Shown here piece after piece: positions 42,705 through 50,673 of a stretch of 64,000 nucleotides of DNA. The position numbers were made by a program, and so were the translations under genes. Location of the stretch: contig JAFVCE010000015.1 in NCBI GenBank assembly GCA_017479385.1, forward strand, positions 124,001 through 188,000. Reading direction: 5' to 3'. The stretch is from Bacteroidales bacterium. GTDB taxonomy: Bacteria > Bacteroidota > Bacteroidia > Bacteroidales > P3. The number at the start of each line of letters is the position of its first letter. The stretch's first letter is position 1. The notes beneath the pieces were generated by a model. The model saw nothing but the letters and a program-made list of their open reading frames with translations, searched no databases and was not told the DNA's origin.

Positions 42705-43586
42705 TCAATCGTCGGTGGCGTAGCCAAAGCGCTTCAGTGCTATTTGGCTGTTGCGCCAATCTTTCAGCACCTTGACGTGTAGACCCAAGTAGCAGCGCTT
42801 GCCGGTAAACTCCTCTATGTCTTTGCGGGCTTCTATGCCGAGGCGCTTCAGGGCCGAGCCTTGGTGGCCGATGAGGATGGCTTTTTGCGACTCGCGTTCG
42901 ACGAAGATGATGGTCGAAATGTTGTCAATGCCGTCGCGCTCCTCGTAGCTCTCTACGGCCACTTCGCAGCTGTATGGTATCTCCTTTTGGTAGAGCAGCA
43001 GTATCTTTTCGCGCACTATCTCGCTCACAAAGAAGCGCATAGAGCGGTCGGTCAGCTCGTCTTTGGGAAAGTAGGCCTCGTGTTCGGGCAGCATATCCAT
43101 AATGTGGTTGAAAATGGTGCCGACATTGAAGCCCTCGGTGGCCGAGGTGGGCACTACTATGGCGCGCGGTATGGCGGCTTGCCATTGGGCAATGCGGTCG
43201 GCTACAAATTGCTGGTTCGAGAGGTCTATCTTGTTTATGGCCACAATGACGGGCGTGTTGCTCTCGGCCACGCGTTGCAGCACGTGTTGGTTCTTGAAAG
43301 TTTCGCCCACCTCGGTCACCAGTAGGAAGAGGTCGGCGTCGACCAATGCCGAGCCTACAAAGCCCATCATCTGCTCGTGCAGTTTGTTGTGGGGGTTGAC
43401 AATGCCGGGGGTGTCGGTGTAGACAATCTGGAAGTCGTCGCCGTTGACTATGCCCATAATGCGGTGGCGTGTGGTTTGGGCTTTCGAGGTGATGATGCTC
43501 AACTTTTCGCCCACAAGGGCGTTCATGAGGGTCGATTTGCCCACGTTGGGGTTGCCAATGATGTTGACGAAGCCGGCTTTGTGCAT
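42705..43586 (-). CDS. era: GTPase Era
   Basis: The 293-residue protein has G1 GNPNVGKSTLMNAL (about 11), G3 YTDTPGIV, G4 NKIDLSN and the C-terminal KH domain with IGHQGSALKRLGIEARKDIE and KRCYLGLHVKVLKDWRNS. Era binds the 3' end of 16S rRNA during 30S assembly. It starts 5 nt after the upstream secreted-protein gene, so they are co-transcribed. Confidence 0.96.
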   Translation of the reverse strand: MHKAGFVNIIGNPNVGKSTLMNALVGEKLSIITSKAQTTRHRIMGIVNGDDFQIVYTDTPGIVNPHNKLHEQMMGFVGSALVDADLFLLVTEVGETFKNQHVLQRVAESNTPVIVAINKIDLSNQQFVADRIAQWQAAIPRAIVVPTSATEGFNVGTIFNHIMDMLPEHEAYFPKDELTDRSMRFFVSEIVREKILLLYQKEIPYSCEVAVESYEERDGIDNISTIIFVERESQKAILIGHQGSALKRLGIEARKDIEEFTGKRCYLGLHVKVLKDWRNSQIALKRFGYATDD

Positions 43587-43591
43587 CTCTA

Positions 43592-44371
43592 TTAAAAGTA
43601 TTCTATGGTGCGTTGGGTGGTGTAGACGGGTTCTTTGCGGTCGCCGTTGAGGTTATACTCGGTGCGACGAATCCAGTTGCCGTAGGCGTCGTATTCGTAT
43701 TCGAAAAGGGTGACGAAGACCTCGGGTTCGTCCTCGGTGTAGTCGAAGAGGGTGTAGCTTACGGGTTGGCGGTTCTCGTCATACTCGTAGCGACGCTCCT
43801 GGATTTTGGCCTTCGAGCGGTCGTATATAACGGCCTTGGCCACGTCGCCAGTGGGGTTGTAGGTGTAAACTTCGCGTTTATAAACATCGTTAAACTGGTC
43901 GTTGTAGCTGCGCTGGGTTATGCGGCCTGTGGCGTCGCGCTTAATGAGGAGGCGGCTCTCGACCTGGCGCTCCACATCCTCGACATAGATTTCGGTCAGT
44001 ACGAGGTTCGAGTTGTATACGTAGTAGGTGCGGCCAATGACCTGCTCCTGATTGTCTACCACATGCTCGAGGGTGGTGAGGCCAAAGCCGTCGTGTTTGT
44101 AACGTGTGCGGAAGATAATGTCTTCGGCCACAGACATATAGGTCATGCTGCGACGCTGGCCTTTGGCGTTATACTCGGTGAGTAGGTGTTCCAGCTGCTC
44201 GCCCACCACGAGGTTGTCGTGACGGTCGTATGAAACTTCGAACATCTTGGCGTCGATACGTTTCACGTTGCCCACCAGCCCGTCGTCCTCGAGGTCGCGG
44301 CCGTTTTGGGCCATGGCCGTGGTTCCAATCAGCGGCAAGATAGCAATCAGCAGTATAACGATTTTCTTCAT
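43592..44371 (-). CDS. Secreted protein with YD/Rhs-like strand repeats
   Basis: The 259-residue protein has a signal peptide (KIVILLIAILPLIGTTAMAQ). Its mature part is built of short Tyr/Asp-rich strands such as EVSYDRHDNLVVGEQL, TYYVYNSNLVLTEIY, REVYTYNPTGDVAKAVIYD, RRYEYDENRQPV and FEYEYDAYGNWIRRTEYN, resembling Rhs/YD shells in miniature. It probably forms a periplasmic or surface beta structure. Function unknown; it is a frequent kind of gene in Bacteroidales. Promoter -7 at 44517. Confidence 0.7.
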   Translation of the reverse strand: MKKIVILLIAILPLIGTTAMAQNGRDLEDDGLVGNVKRIDAKMFEVSYDRHDNLVVGEQLEHLLTEYNAKGQRRSMTYMSVAEDIIFRTRYKHDGFGLTTLEHVVDNQEQVIGRTYYVYNSNLVLTEIYVEDVERQVESRLLIKRDATGRITQRSYNDQFNDVYKREVYTYNPTGDVAKAVIYDRSKAKIQERRYEYDENRQPVSYTLFDYTEDEPEVFVTLFEYEYDAYGNWIRRTEYNLNGDRKEPVYTTQRTIEYF

Positions 44372-44516
44372 AATGCGTTGTTGTTTAGTTGTTTATCGGT
44401 TTGTCGTCGTCAAAAAAGTGCGCGTTGCGCTTTTTGAATATTATTATAATAACGTCATTTTTTTGTTTTTATTGCAGGCTCAAGGCAAATTTTGTGCGAA
44501 AATGTTAATTTTTTTG

Positions 44517-44524
44517 CAAAGATA
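44517..44524 (-). promoter_or_regulatory. -7 element of the secreted protein-era operon
   Basis: TATCTTTG on the minus strand, about 145 nt before the ATG at 44371. No well-spaced -33. Confidence 0.5.
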
Positions 44525-44543
44525 CGTTTTTTTTGCCAAATGG

Positions 44544-44573
44544 TTGGAAATTGCGAAAAAAAATGTAACTTTG
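44544..44573 (+). promoter_or_regulatory. Promoter of the sodium symporter gene
   Basis: TTG (44544-44546), 19-nt spacer and TAACTTTG (44566-44573). ATG follows at 44596. Confidence 0.65.
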
Positions 44574-44595
44574 CAGTCAAAATATTTATAAGCGA

Positions 44596-46059
44596 ATGGA
44601 ACTAACTGTACTCATCTGCTTTGTGTTATACACAGTGTTGCTGTTTGTTGTGATGTGGCTAACGTCGCGTCGAGGCAGCAGCAACGATGCTTTTTTTCGT
44701 GCCGGACGCCGTTCGCCGTGGTATGTTGTGGCCTATGGCATGATAGGGGCTTCGCTGTCGGGCGTAACCTTCATGTCGGTACCTGGCGGGGTCTATTCTG
44801 GCCAGTTTACATATATGCCGCTCGTGTTCGGCTATGTGCTTGGCTATGTGGTTATTGCCTTTGTTTTGCTGCCACTTTATTATAGGCTCAACCTCACCTC
44901 AATCTATACCTATCTCGAGCAGCGTTTCGGGGTTCGCTCCGAGCGCACTGGCGCCCTCTTCTTCGTGGCTTCGCGCCTGCTGGGTTCGGCCTTGAGGATG
45001 TATCTGGTGGTCTTCGTGCTCTACGAGTTTGTCTTCAAAGGGTGGGGGATACCCTTCTGGGTACCGGCCGTGGTTTTCATTGCCATAATCCTGCTCTACA
45101 CCTACCGCGGAGGGCTGAAAACGGTGGTTTGGACCGACACGCTGCAAACCACTTTCCTACTGCTTGCCGCCGCTGCCGCTGTGGTGGCGATACTTAAAGA
45201 ATTGGGCATTGGCTACGGCGAGCTCATGCAACAGTCGGCCGAGGCTGGCTACACTCGCATTTTCGAAACCGACGTCAACCACAACAAGTTCTGGCTCAAG
45301 CAGATACTGAGCGGTATGTTTATCACCATAACCATGACAGGGCTCGACCAAGACATGATGCAGAAAAACCTGACCTGCCCCAACCTGCGGGCGGCGCAAA
45401 AGAATGTGCTCACCTCGAGCCTGTTGTTTGTTGTGGTCAACTTGCTGTTTCTCAGCCTCGGAGCTGCGCTGTTGGCCTACTCGTCGGCCACGGGTTTTGC
45501 GCTGCCGGTCAACGAGGCCGGCGCTGTGGTGGGCGACAAGATTTTCCCCTCGGTGGCATTCCATCTCGGCCCGTTCACGGCCATAATCTTCATTTTGGGC
45601 ATGGTGGCTGCTGGCTATTCGAGCGCAGACGGCACGCTGACGGCTCTCACAACCACGGTGTGTTACGATTTTTTGCACTTCGACAAGATTGCCGACGAGC
45701 ACCGCAAGCTCGTCACGCGGCGCGTTGTTCACGTGGCGTTCGCGCTGCTTTATTTGCTGGTAATCATCGCCTTCCGCCCATTCCATAACCAGTCGCTGAT
45801 AGACACGTTGTTCGACGTGGCGGGCTTCACCTACGGCCCCCTGCTGGGTATGTATGCTTTCGGCCTTTTCACTCGCCGTGAAGTCGACGACCGCTGGGTG
45901 CCGCTGGTCTGCGTGGCGGCACCGGTCATTTGCTATGTGCTAAAAATGAATTCGGCACAGTGGTTCGGAGGCTATCGTTTTGGTTTCGAGATACTTCTGC
46001 TCAACGGTCTGCTCACATTTGTTGGACTATTGCTAATCAAACCTCGCGCAAAGAAATGA
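44596..46059 (+). CDS. Sodium:solute symporter (SSS family)
   Basis: The 487-residue protein has about 13 helices and the SSS markers: FFRAGRRSPWYVVAYGMIGA, SLSGVTFMSVPGGVYSGQFT (about 54), GGLKTVVWTDTLQTTFLL (about 172), MTGLDQDMMQKNLTCPNLRA (about 252) and AAGYSSADGTLTALTTTVCYD (split; about 335). It imports a solute with sodium; the substrate cannot be read. Its stop overlaps the rnz start by 4 nt. Confidence 0.92.
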   Translation: MELTVLICFVLYTVLLFVVMWLTSRRGSSNDAFFRAGRRSPWYVVAYGMIGASLSGVTFMSVPGGVYSGQFTYMPLVFGYVLGYVVIAFVLLPLYYRLNLTSIYTYLEQRFGVRSERTGALFFVASRLLGSALRMYLVVFVLYEFVFKGWGIPFWVPAVVFIAIILLYTYRGGLKTVVWTDTLQTTFLLLAAAAAVVAILKELGIGYGELMQQSAEAGYTRIFETDVNHNKFWLKQILSGMFITITMTGLDQDMMQKNLTCPNLRAAQKNVLTSSLLFVVVNLLFLSLGAALLAYSSATGFALPVNEAGAVVGDKIFPSVAFHLGPFTAIIFILGMVAAGYSSADGTLTALTTTVCYDFLHFDKIADEHRKLVTRRVVHVAFALLYLLVIIAFRPFHNQSLIDTLFDVAGFTYGPLLGMYAFGLFTRREVDDRWVPLVCVAAPVICYVLKMNSAQWFGGYRFGFEILLLNGLLTFVGLLLIKPRAKK

Positions 46060-46865
46060 ACTTCTACGCCACCATACTCGGTTCGGGTGCGGCCACGCCA
46101 ACCATTCGCCGCTACTGTTGCTCGCAGGTTGTGAACATCGAGGGGTTGAAATTGCTCTTCGACTGTGGCGAGGGCACACAGCGCCAGGTGCGCAAATATC
46201 GCCAAAAGTTGCAGTCGTTGGCGCATATCTTTATTTCTCATATGCATGGCGACCACTTTTTTGGTTTGCCGGGGCTGCTCTCGACCATGCACCTCTGTGG
46301 CCGCAAGGAGCCCGTCGACGTTTTTGGCCCTGCCGGTATAGAGGCTGCCACGCGCGCCATCCTATCGGCTTCGGGGCACAATATCGACTTCGAAATAACG
46401 TTCCACGAACTCGATTTTGAGAACGGAACGAAGCTGCTGCTCGACCATAAGAACTGCACTGTCGAGGCTTTCAAGCTGATACACTCGGTGCCTACCTACG
46501 GCTTTCGCGTTACCGAGAAGCCCCGCGGAAGCAAGCCTCCACGCTCGATGGCCTATTGTTGCGACACGTTGTGCGACGACTCGCTGCTGCCCTATATTGA
46601 TAAGGTGAACCTGCTGATTATTGACAGCACTTTTGACGACGACTTCGAGGCCGCGGCTGTCGAGAAGCTGCACGGCACCGCCTCGATGGCGGCTCGCCTC
46701 GCCCTCAAAGCTGACGTCGACCAGCTGTTGCTTACCCACATCAGCGCCCGCTACCACACGGCCAGCGACCTCTTGGCCCAAGCCCGTGCGGTGTTCGAAA
46801 ACACCCTTGCTGCCGAGGATGGCCTAATTGTCCCCATTGCCCACCGCGGCCGGAGCAAAAAATAG
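46056..46865 (+). CDS. rnz: Ribonuclease Z
   Basis: The 269-residue metallo-beta-lactamase-fold protein has LGSGAATPTIRRYCCSQVV at the start, LFDCGEGTQRQVRKYRQK (about 33), the zinc motif FISHMHGDHFFGLPGLLSTM (about 58), YCCDTLCDDSLL and LLLTHISARYH (about 230). It removes tRNA 3' trailers to prepare CCA addition. Neither tRNA in this window encodes CCA, so the enzyme is needed. A longer in-frame extension lies within the symporter; the ATGA overlap start was chosen. Confidence 0.94.
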   Translation: MNFYATILGSGAATPTIRRYCCSQVVNIEGLKLLFDCGEGTQRQVRKYRQKLQSLAHIFISHMHGDHFFGLPGLLSTMHLCGRKEPVDVFGPAGIEAATRAILSASGHNIDFEITFHELDFENGTKLLLDHKNCTVEAFKLIHSVPTYGFRVTEKPRGSKPPRSMAYCCDTLCDDSLLPYIDKVNLLIIDSTFDDDFEAAAVEKLHGTASMAARLALKADVDQLLLTHISARYHTASDLLAQARAVFENTLAAEDGLIVPIAHRGRSKK

Positions 46866-46897
46866 AAGGGCTGAGTCAGACAGAGACAGTCCTTCTG

Positions 46898-46927
46898 AAA
46901 AAAAACGGAGGCCTGCGATGGCCTCCG
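46898..46927 (-). terminator. Intrinsic terminator of the PepSY-like gene
   Basis: Eight-base arms (46906-46913, 46920-46927) with a 6-nt loop; on the minus strand a T8 run (46905-46898) follows. It may also serve the converging rnz transcript. Confidence 0.85.
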
Positions 46928-46947
46928 AGAGTTGGTTTGAAATCTTG

Positions 46948-47415
46948 TTACTCGCCGAGGAACTTGCCGCTGGTGTCGAAATTGAGCAGTTTTGGGTCGG
47001 CCTCTTTGCGCCACCACAATATGCCTTTTTTCTTGGCAATGCACACTTGGTAGGAGTATACGCCTTTGACTTTGCGGATGTAGACCTCGTTGATGGTATA
47101 GCCGTGGTAGTTGTTCTTCACGGTGTCTTTGATGGCGGCCGTGTAGTGCTCGGGGCGGATAATGTAGTGGGTTTCGAAGCCCTTGTTGTTGAACTGCATG
47201 GCCATGGGGTCGCCCTCGCTGTCGGTGTAGACGGCGCGGAAGGTTGTCGAGTCGATTTGGTACCATTTAACTCCCGTTGCACCTTTGGCTTTGGATTGGA
47301 AGTCTTTGATGATGCGCACGGCAACGTCTTTTTCGGAGACCTCTTTGGGCTTTTGAGCAAACGCAGCGACCTGGATGAGCAGGGTGGCGGCGAACAAAAC
47401 GAGTATCTTTTTCAT
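46948..47415 (-). CDS. Small secreted PepSY-like protein
   Basis: The 155-residue protein has a signal peptide (KILVLFAATLLIQVAAFAQ) and mature sequence with GVKWYQIDSTTFRAVYTDSE and GYTINEVYIRKVKGVYSYQV, resembling the PepSY-like (DUF2874) domains common in Bacteroidota. Those bind or inhibit unknown partners in the periplasm. The upstream frame is open for 160 codons more but crosses the promoter, so 47415 is the start. Confidence 0.72.
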   Translation of the reverse strand: MKKILVLFAATLLIQVAAFAQKPKEVSEKDVAVRIIKDFQSKAKGATGVKWYQIDSTTFRAVYTDSEGDPMAMQFNNKGFETHYIIRPEHYTAAIKDTVKNNYHGYTINEVYIRKVKGVYSYQVCIAKKKGILWWRKEADPKLLNFDTSGKFLGE

Positions 47416-47457
47416 ATTCAATAATTTGTAGTGTTCGTTGTGTTGTTCTATGGTAGG

Positions 47458-47487
47458 CAAATTTACAAATTTTTTTTCATTCCACAA
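47458..47487 (-). promoter_or_regulatory. Promoter of the PepSY-like gene
   Basis: TTG (47487-47485), 19-nt spacer and TAAATTTG (47465-47458) on the minus strand. Confidence 0.6.
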
Positions 47488-47495
47488 TTTTTTTC

Positions 47496-48212
47496 TTATT
47501 TTTGCGTTATTTTCATAAGTTGACGCATCACGTTTTCGCCGTCGCGAATGGCTTGCATGGCCCAGTTGAGTTTGAGTTCGGCCTCGTCGTCGGGGCCCAG
47601 GTGCCAGTCGATAGAAGGGTCGGCGCGCATTTTCTCGGTTAGGTAGAAGAGGCTGAGGGCAGCGCATACCGAGATGTTGAAGCTCTCGGTGAAGCCATAC
47701 ATCGGTATCTTGACGTAGGCGTCGGCGCCCGCCACCGCCTCGTCGGTCAGGCCCGTCAGTTCGGTTCCGAACACCAGCGCCGTGGGCTGGCTGATGTCGA
47801 GCTCGGTAATCATCGTGTCGCGCTCGTGGGGCAAGGTGGCAACAATGCGGTAGCCGCGGCTGCGCAGGGCGGCATAGGCTTCGCCAATCGAGGGGTGATG
47901 ATAGTAGTCTACCCACTTCGAACTGCCCACCGCCACGTCGTCGGCAGGGCAGAAAGGGTTGCGGTTCTCGACCACGTGGACGTCCTGCACCCCAAAGCAG
48001 TCGCAGCTGCGCAACACCGCCGAGGCATTGTGTGATTGGTAAATATCTTCGAGCACAACGGCGATGTGTCGCGTGCGGTTTTTTGCCAAACGGTCGAAGA
48101 GCGAACGCTTGTTGTCGCTAAACAATTCGGCCGCTCGTTCGTAGAGAGCGATTTTTTCTTCGAGCGTGTAATTGTCGAATAATCCGACAGTTCCCCATGT
48201 TCTTTTTGGCAT
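47496..48212 (-). CDS. TrmH/SpoU-family tRNA (or rRNA) 2'-O-methyltransferase
   Basis: The 238-residue protein has the SPOUT motifs: RHIAVVLEDIYQSHNASAVL then RSCDCFGVQDVHVVEN (motif 1, about 50), ALVFGTELTGLTDEAVAGAD (motif 2, about 160) and IPMYGFTESFNISVCAALSL (motif 3, about 185). This matches TrmH, which methylates G18 in tRNA, although the rRNA target of other SpoU members cannot be excluded. An upstream ATG 10 codons earlier lies too close to the -7 element; 48212 was chosen. Confidence 0.88.
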   Translation of the reverse strand: MPKRTWGTVGLFDNYTLEEKIALYERAAELFSDNKRSLFDRLAKNRTRHIAVVLEDIYQSHNASAVLRSCDCFGVQDVHVVENRNPFCPADDVAVGSSKWVDYYHHPSIGEAYAALRSRGYRIVATLPHERDTMITELDISQPTALVFGTELTGLTDEAVAGADAYVKIPMYGFTESFNISVCAALSLFYLTEKMRADPSIDWHLGPDDEAELKLNWAMQAIRDGENVMRQLMKITQK

Positions 48213-48235
48213 AACGGTGCTGTGTGTTAAATTTT

Positions 48236-48272
48236 TTTGCAAAATTACAAAAAAAAATCGTAACTTTGCAAA
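48236..48272. promoter_or_regulatory. Overlapping divergent promoters sharing their elements
   Basis: Plus strand: TTTG (48236-48239), 21 nt, TAACTTTG (48261-48268), serving the glycosyltransferase-like gene at 48292. Minus strand: TTTG (48272-48269), 21 nt, TAATTTTG (48247-48240), serving the methyltransferase at 48212. The two promoters occupy the same 37 bp, and the block is close to a palindrome (TTTGCAAAATTAC against GTAACTTTGCAAA). Confidence 0.75.
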
Positions 48273-48291
48273 CTAAAAATTAAAGAACTAT

Positions 48292-48873
48292 ATGATAGTT
48301 GGTTACGATGCTCGAAACGCTTTTAGGAACAGCACTGCGCTGGGCGAATACAGCCGAAACTTGATTACGGCCATCGCCTCGCGCCACAGCGTCGATTTCC
48401 GAGCTCTACTCTTTGCCCCCTCGATGAGGGGCGACTACCGCACTCATTTCATCAGCTACGCCAACGTCAGCACCTACCGTGCCGTCGGTATCAACAAACA
48501 CCTGCCCACTTTCTGGCACCGCTTCCGCCTCAACGCCGCTTTGATGGACAACAAGGTCAAGGTCTATCACGGCCTGAACGAGGAACTGCCCTATGGCATT
48601 GGTCGCGACATCAAGACCATCATCACCTGCTACGGTCTCGAGTCGCACCGCGCCACCTCGCCAATCGATTCGCTCATGTGGCGCCATCGTATGCACTACG
48701 CTTTCCGTGCCTCGAACATCATCGTGGCTGTGAGCGACGCGGTGCGCGACGAGCTGCTGGCCTACGGTGTGCGTGCCGAGAAGATTCGCGTCCTACCCAT
48801 GTCGCCCGACGGCAAGGTCGACGCCGCAACCGCCGACGCGTACTTCGAGATATACCAAAAACTGATAGGCTGA
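48292..48873 (+). CDS. Glycosyltransferase family 1/4-like N-terminal domain only
   Basis: The 193-residue protein begins MIVGYDARNAFRNSTALGEY, like GT-B glycosyltransferases with a glycine-poor acceptor loop, and continues with VKVYHGLNEELPYGIG (about 83), DIKTIITCYGLESHR and NIIVAVSDAVRDELLAYGV (about 143). The donor-binding C-terminal domain (about 170 residues) is missing; the protein ends EKIRVLPMSPDGKVD then AATADAYFEIYQKLIG. The last helix resembles the usual end of such enzymes, suggesting an internal in-frame deletion. Without the second domain it should be inactive as a transferase, or act with a partner. Confidence 0.7.
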   Translation: MIVGYDARNAFRNSTALGEYSRNLITAIASRHSVDFRALLFAPSMRGDYRTHFISYANVSTYRAVGINKHLPTFWHRFRLNAALMDNKVKVYHGLNEELPYGIGRDIKTIITCYGLESHRATSPIDSLMWRHRMHYAFRASNIIVAVSDAVRDELLAYGVRAEKIRVLPMSPDGKVDAATADAYFEIYQKLIG

Positions 48874-49084
48874 ACGCTCTGATTTTTAGCCATATAGAGC
48901 TGTGGCTTCGGCGTGGTGTCGGGCCGCTTTGCGATTAGGTTCACCGTGCCAGTTGTTACGCAACCTCGTCCGCCGAGGCGTGGTACTGGTAAAAAAACGA
49001 TATACGGAAATTTTTTTTCGCCACACTGCCGCGAGGCTTCCTCGAAATTGTTAATAACTTTTTTCCGAGGACTGTGGTGTTTTG

Positions 49085-49208
49085 ATTAAGTTGTTGATTT
49101 TCAGGTAGTTGTGTATTTTGATGAAAATCAATAGTTTGGAGGGGTTAGGGTCGTGTTGAGGTCGTATTAAGGTCTGGTTGAGGTCGGGGAGGGCTCGAGC
49201 TGTTGATA
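49085..49208 (+). repeat. Dispersed 11-nt-unit repeat, copy E (expanded)
   Basis: It reads TTGTTGATTTTCAGGTAG, then GGAGGGGTTAGGG, TCGTGTTGAGG, TCGTATTAAGG, TCTGGTTGAGG and TCGGGGAGGGC. It has more 11-nt units than the other copies, and its right inverted end is reduced to TGTTGATAAC. Confidence 0.75.
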
Positions 49209-49220
49209 ACTTTTTTTCGA

Positions 49221-49252
49221 GGTGCGGGCGCCGCTTTAGCGGCGCCCGCACC
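49221..49252. terminator. 14-bp perfect hairpin downstream of the PHP gene
   Basis: Arms 49221-49234 and 49239-49252 pair exactly around TTTA. A T7 run precedes it on the plus strand; neither direction has a following T-run. It lies 86 nt past the PHP gene stop. Confidence 0.55.
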
Positions 49253-49337
49253 TTATAGCGCTGATGTCGAGAGCATTAAACCCAATCCTCACCCCCTCTG
49301 CTCCCCATAGTTGGCCGCACCCTGGTGGGCCAGCTGG

Positions 49338-50114
49338 TCAGCGAGGCAGCGGCGCTTGGCGGAAGGCAACGGTGTCTATGCTCCGCCCCTCCTCGCCACG
49401 CAGCGCGGCGCTGAACTCGGCAAAAGTGCGGTGCTGCATATAGACGACGTTATACACATCGCCCACGTTGTTGATGAAATGGGCGTCGCTGTCGGTAATA
49501 AAGTTAAATCGCTTGAGGTAGGCAAACTTCTTCAGCGTCTCGTCGCGCGTCGTAAAACGGTTAATTTCCAGCGCGTCGGCACGAATGTCGGGTGGCACAA
49601 AACCCAGTTGGCTGGTGAGCGAGGTGGTGCCCTTGTTGATGTGTGCCGGAATAAAGAGCCCCCCAATGCGGTGCACCTCGTCGTAAAGGCCGTCGATATC
49701 CACATCAATGGCGTTGAGCAGGTGGTAAGGCTCTTCGCCCACAATCTCGTCGTTTTCGTCCACAATCAGCTGGTAACCAAAGCGTTCCTCATCGTTCGGG
49801 ATAGGGGGGAGGTGCTTGTCCAAAAACTCCTGAAACTCGTCCAGCTGGTCGTCGGTCTCGAAATAAGCCAAGCAGTGAGCCTCCTCCTGCGAGGTAATTT
49901 CAACCCCACCCAGCACAAAAAGTCCCTCGTCGCGGCCAATCTTCTGTGTGGTCTTAACTTGTCGGGTAGTGTTGTGGTCGGTAATGGCAATCATGTCGAG
50001 CCCGCGGTGCAAGGCGGTGTCCACAATGGCGCGCGGCGACATCTCGAGGTCGCCACATGGCGAGAGCACCGTGTGGATGTGCAAATCGGCTTTGAATGGT
50101 GTGATGGGCGTCAC
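49338..50114 (-). CDS. PHP-domain metal-dependent phosphoesterase
   Basis: The 258-residue protein has the PHP motifs: FKADLHIHTVLSPCGDLEMS (about 7, HxH), AITDHNTTRQ (about 43), VLGGVEITSQEEAHCLAYF (about 67), LFIPAHINKGTTSL (about 153, His) and FITDSDAHF (about 207). PHP enzymes hydrolyse phosphate esters with three metals. This subtype, beside a DRTGG protein, is found with [FeFe]-hydrogenase clusters of anaerobes. No hydrogenase gene is in the window. It follows the DRTGG gene by 66 nt. Confidence 0.88.
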   Translation of the reverse strand: MTPITPFKADLHIHTVLSPCGDLEMSPRAIVDTALHRGLDMIAITDHNTTRQVKTTQKIGRDEGLFVLGGVEITSQEEAHCLAYFETDDQLDEFQEFLDKHLPPIPNDEERFGYQLIVDENDEIVGEEPYHLLNAIDVDIDGLYDEVHRIGGLFIPAHINKGTTSLTSQLGFVPPDIRADALEINRFTTRDETLKKFAYLKRFNFITDSDAHFINNVGDVYNVVYMQHRTFAEFSAALRGEEGRSIDTVAFRQAPLPR

Positions 50115-50180
50115 TATCTTGCTGTTTTAGCGTTACTTACGTGGTTTTGCGCGGCTCGATTTTCCTCCCCGTTGGCCAGA

Positions 50181-50516
50181 TTAATTGTTAAGCAACTGGT
50201 AAATCTTGCCCACAGTTTCGTAGGTCTGCATCTTTGTGCTCAAGAAAGGTATACCCTCCTCGTTGCTCTGCCCCTTGGTGTCGTCGCTGGCGTCGAGCCC
50301 CTTCACCAATATCACGCAGGCCAACTCCTTCAGCGAAGCAATGGCCATCACATTCTTGTGGGTCTGCAAAGTAACCCAAACGTTGCCCATCTCGGCGTTG
50401 CCCATCACGTCGCTCAGCAGGTCGCTCACGTAGCAGCCGTCGATGTCGCGGTCCAGTCCCTTCTCGCCCGAAAGCACCTTCAGGCCCAGTTTCTCTACAA
50501 GTTCTCTGACTTTCAT
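50181..50516 (-). CDS. DRTGG-domain protein
   Basis: The 111-residue protein reads MKVRELVEKLGLKVLSGEKG, then VSDLLSDVMGNAEMGNVWVT (about 31) and LACVILVKGLDASDD. It matches small stand-alone DRTGG domains, thought to bind a ligand and common near [FeFe]-hydrogenase and related genes. A longer frame upstream crosses the promoter; the ATG at 50516 is typical for the family. Confidence 0.82.
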   Translation of the reverse strand: MKVRELVEKLGLKVLSGEKGLDRDIDGCYVSDLLSDVMGNAEMGNVWVTLQTHKNVMAIASLKELACVILVKGLDASDDTKGQSNEEGIPFLSTKMQTYETVGKIYQLLNN

Positions 50517-50554
50517 AATTTCGTCCAATTTTTTAGTAATTGTTTTTCGCGCTG

Positions 50555-50562
50555 CAAATTTA
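50555..50562 (-). promoter_or_regulatory. -7 element of the DRTGG-PHP operon
   Basis: TAAATTTG on the minus strand, with TTG (50588-50586) 23 nt upstream as a possible -33. Confidence 0.5.
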
Positions 50563-50673
50563 CATAAAAAAAATGAATTATAGCGCAACAGCCCCAAAAT
50601 ATTTTTTCACCCCGACCCCGACCCCTGCCCAAGTCTCTCCGATTAGTCAATCGCACACCTGAAGATAGAGACA

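Larger units (their letters stand above)
48874..49337. other. Intergenic region with repeat and hairpin
   Basis: This 464-base gap holds repeat copy E and the hairpin at 49221-49252, plus a short repeated phrase (GTTRATAACTTTTTTYCGAGG at about 49050 and 49203). No coding frame with a believable start. Confidence 0.5.
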
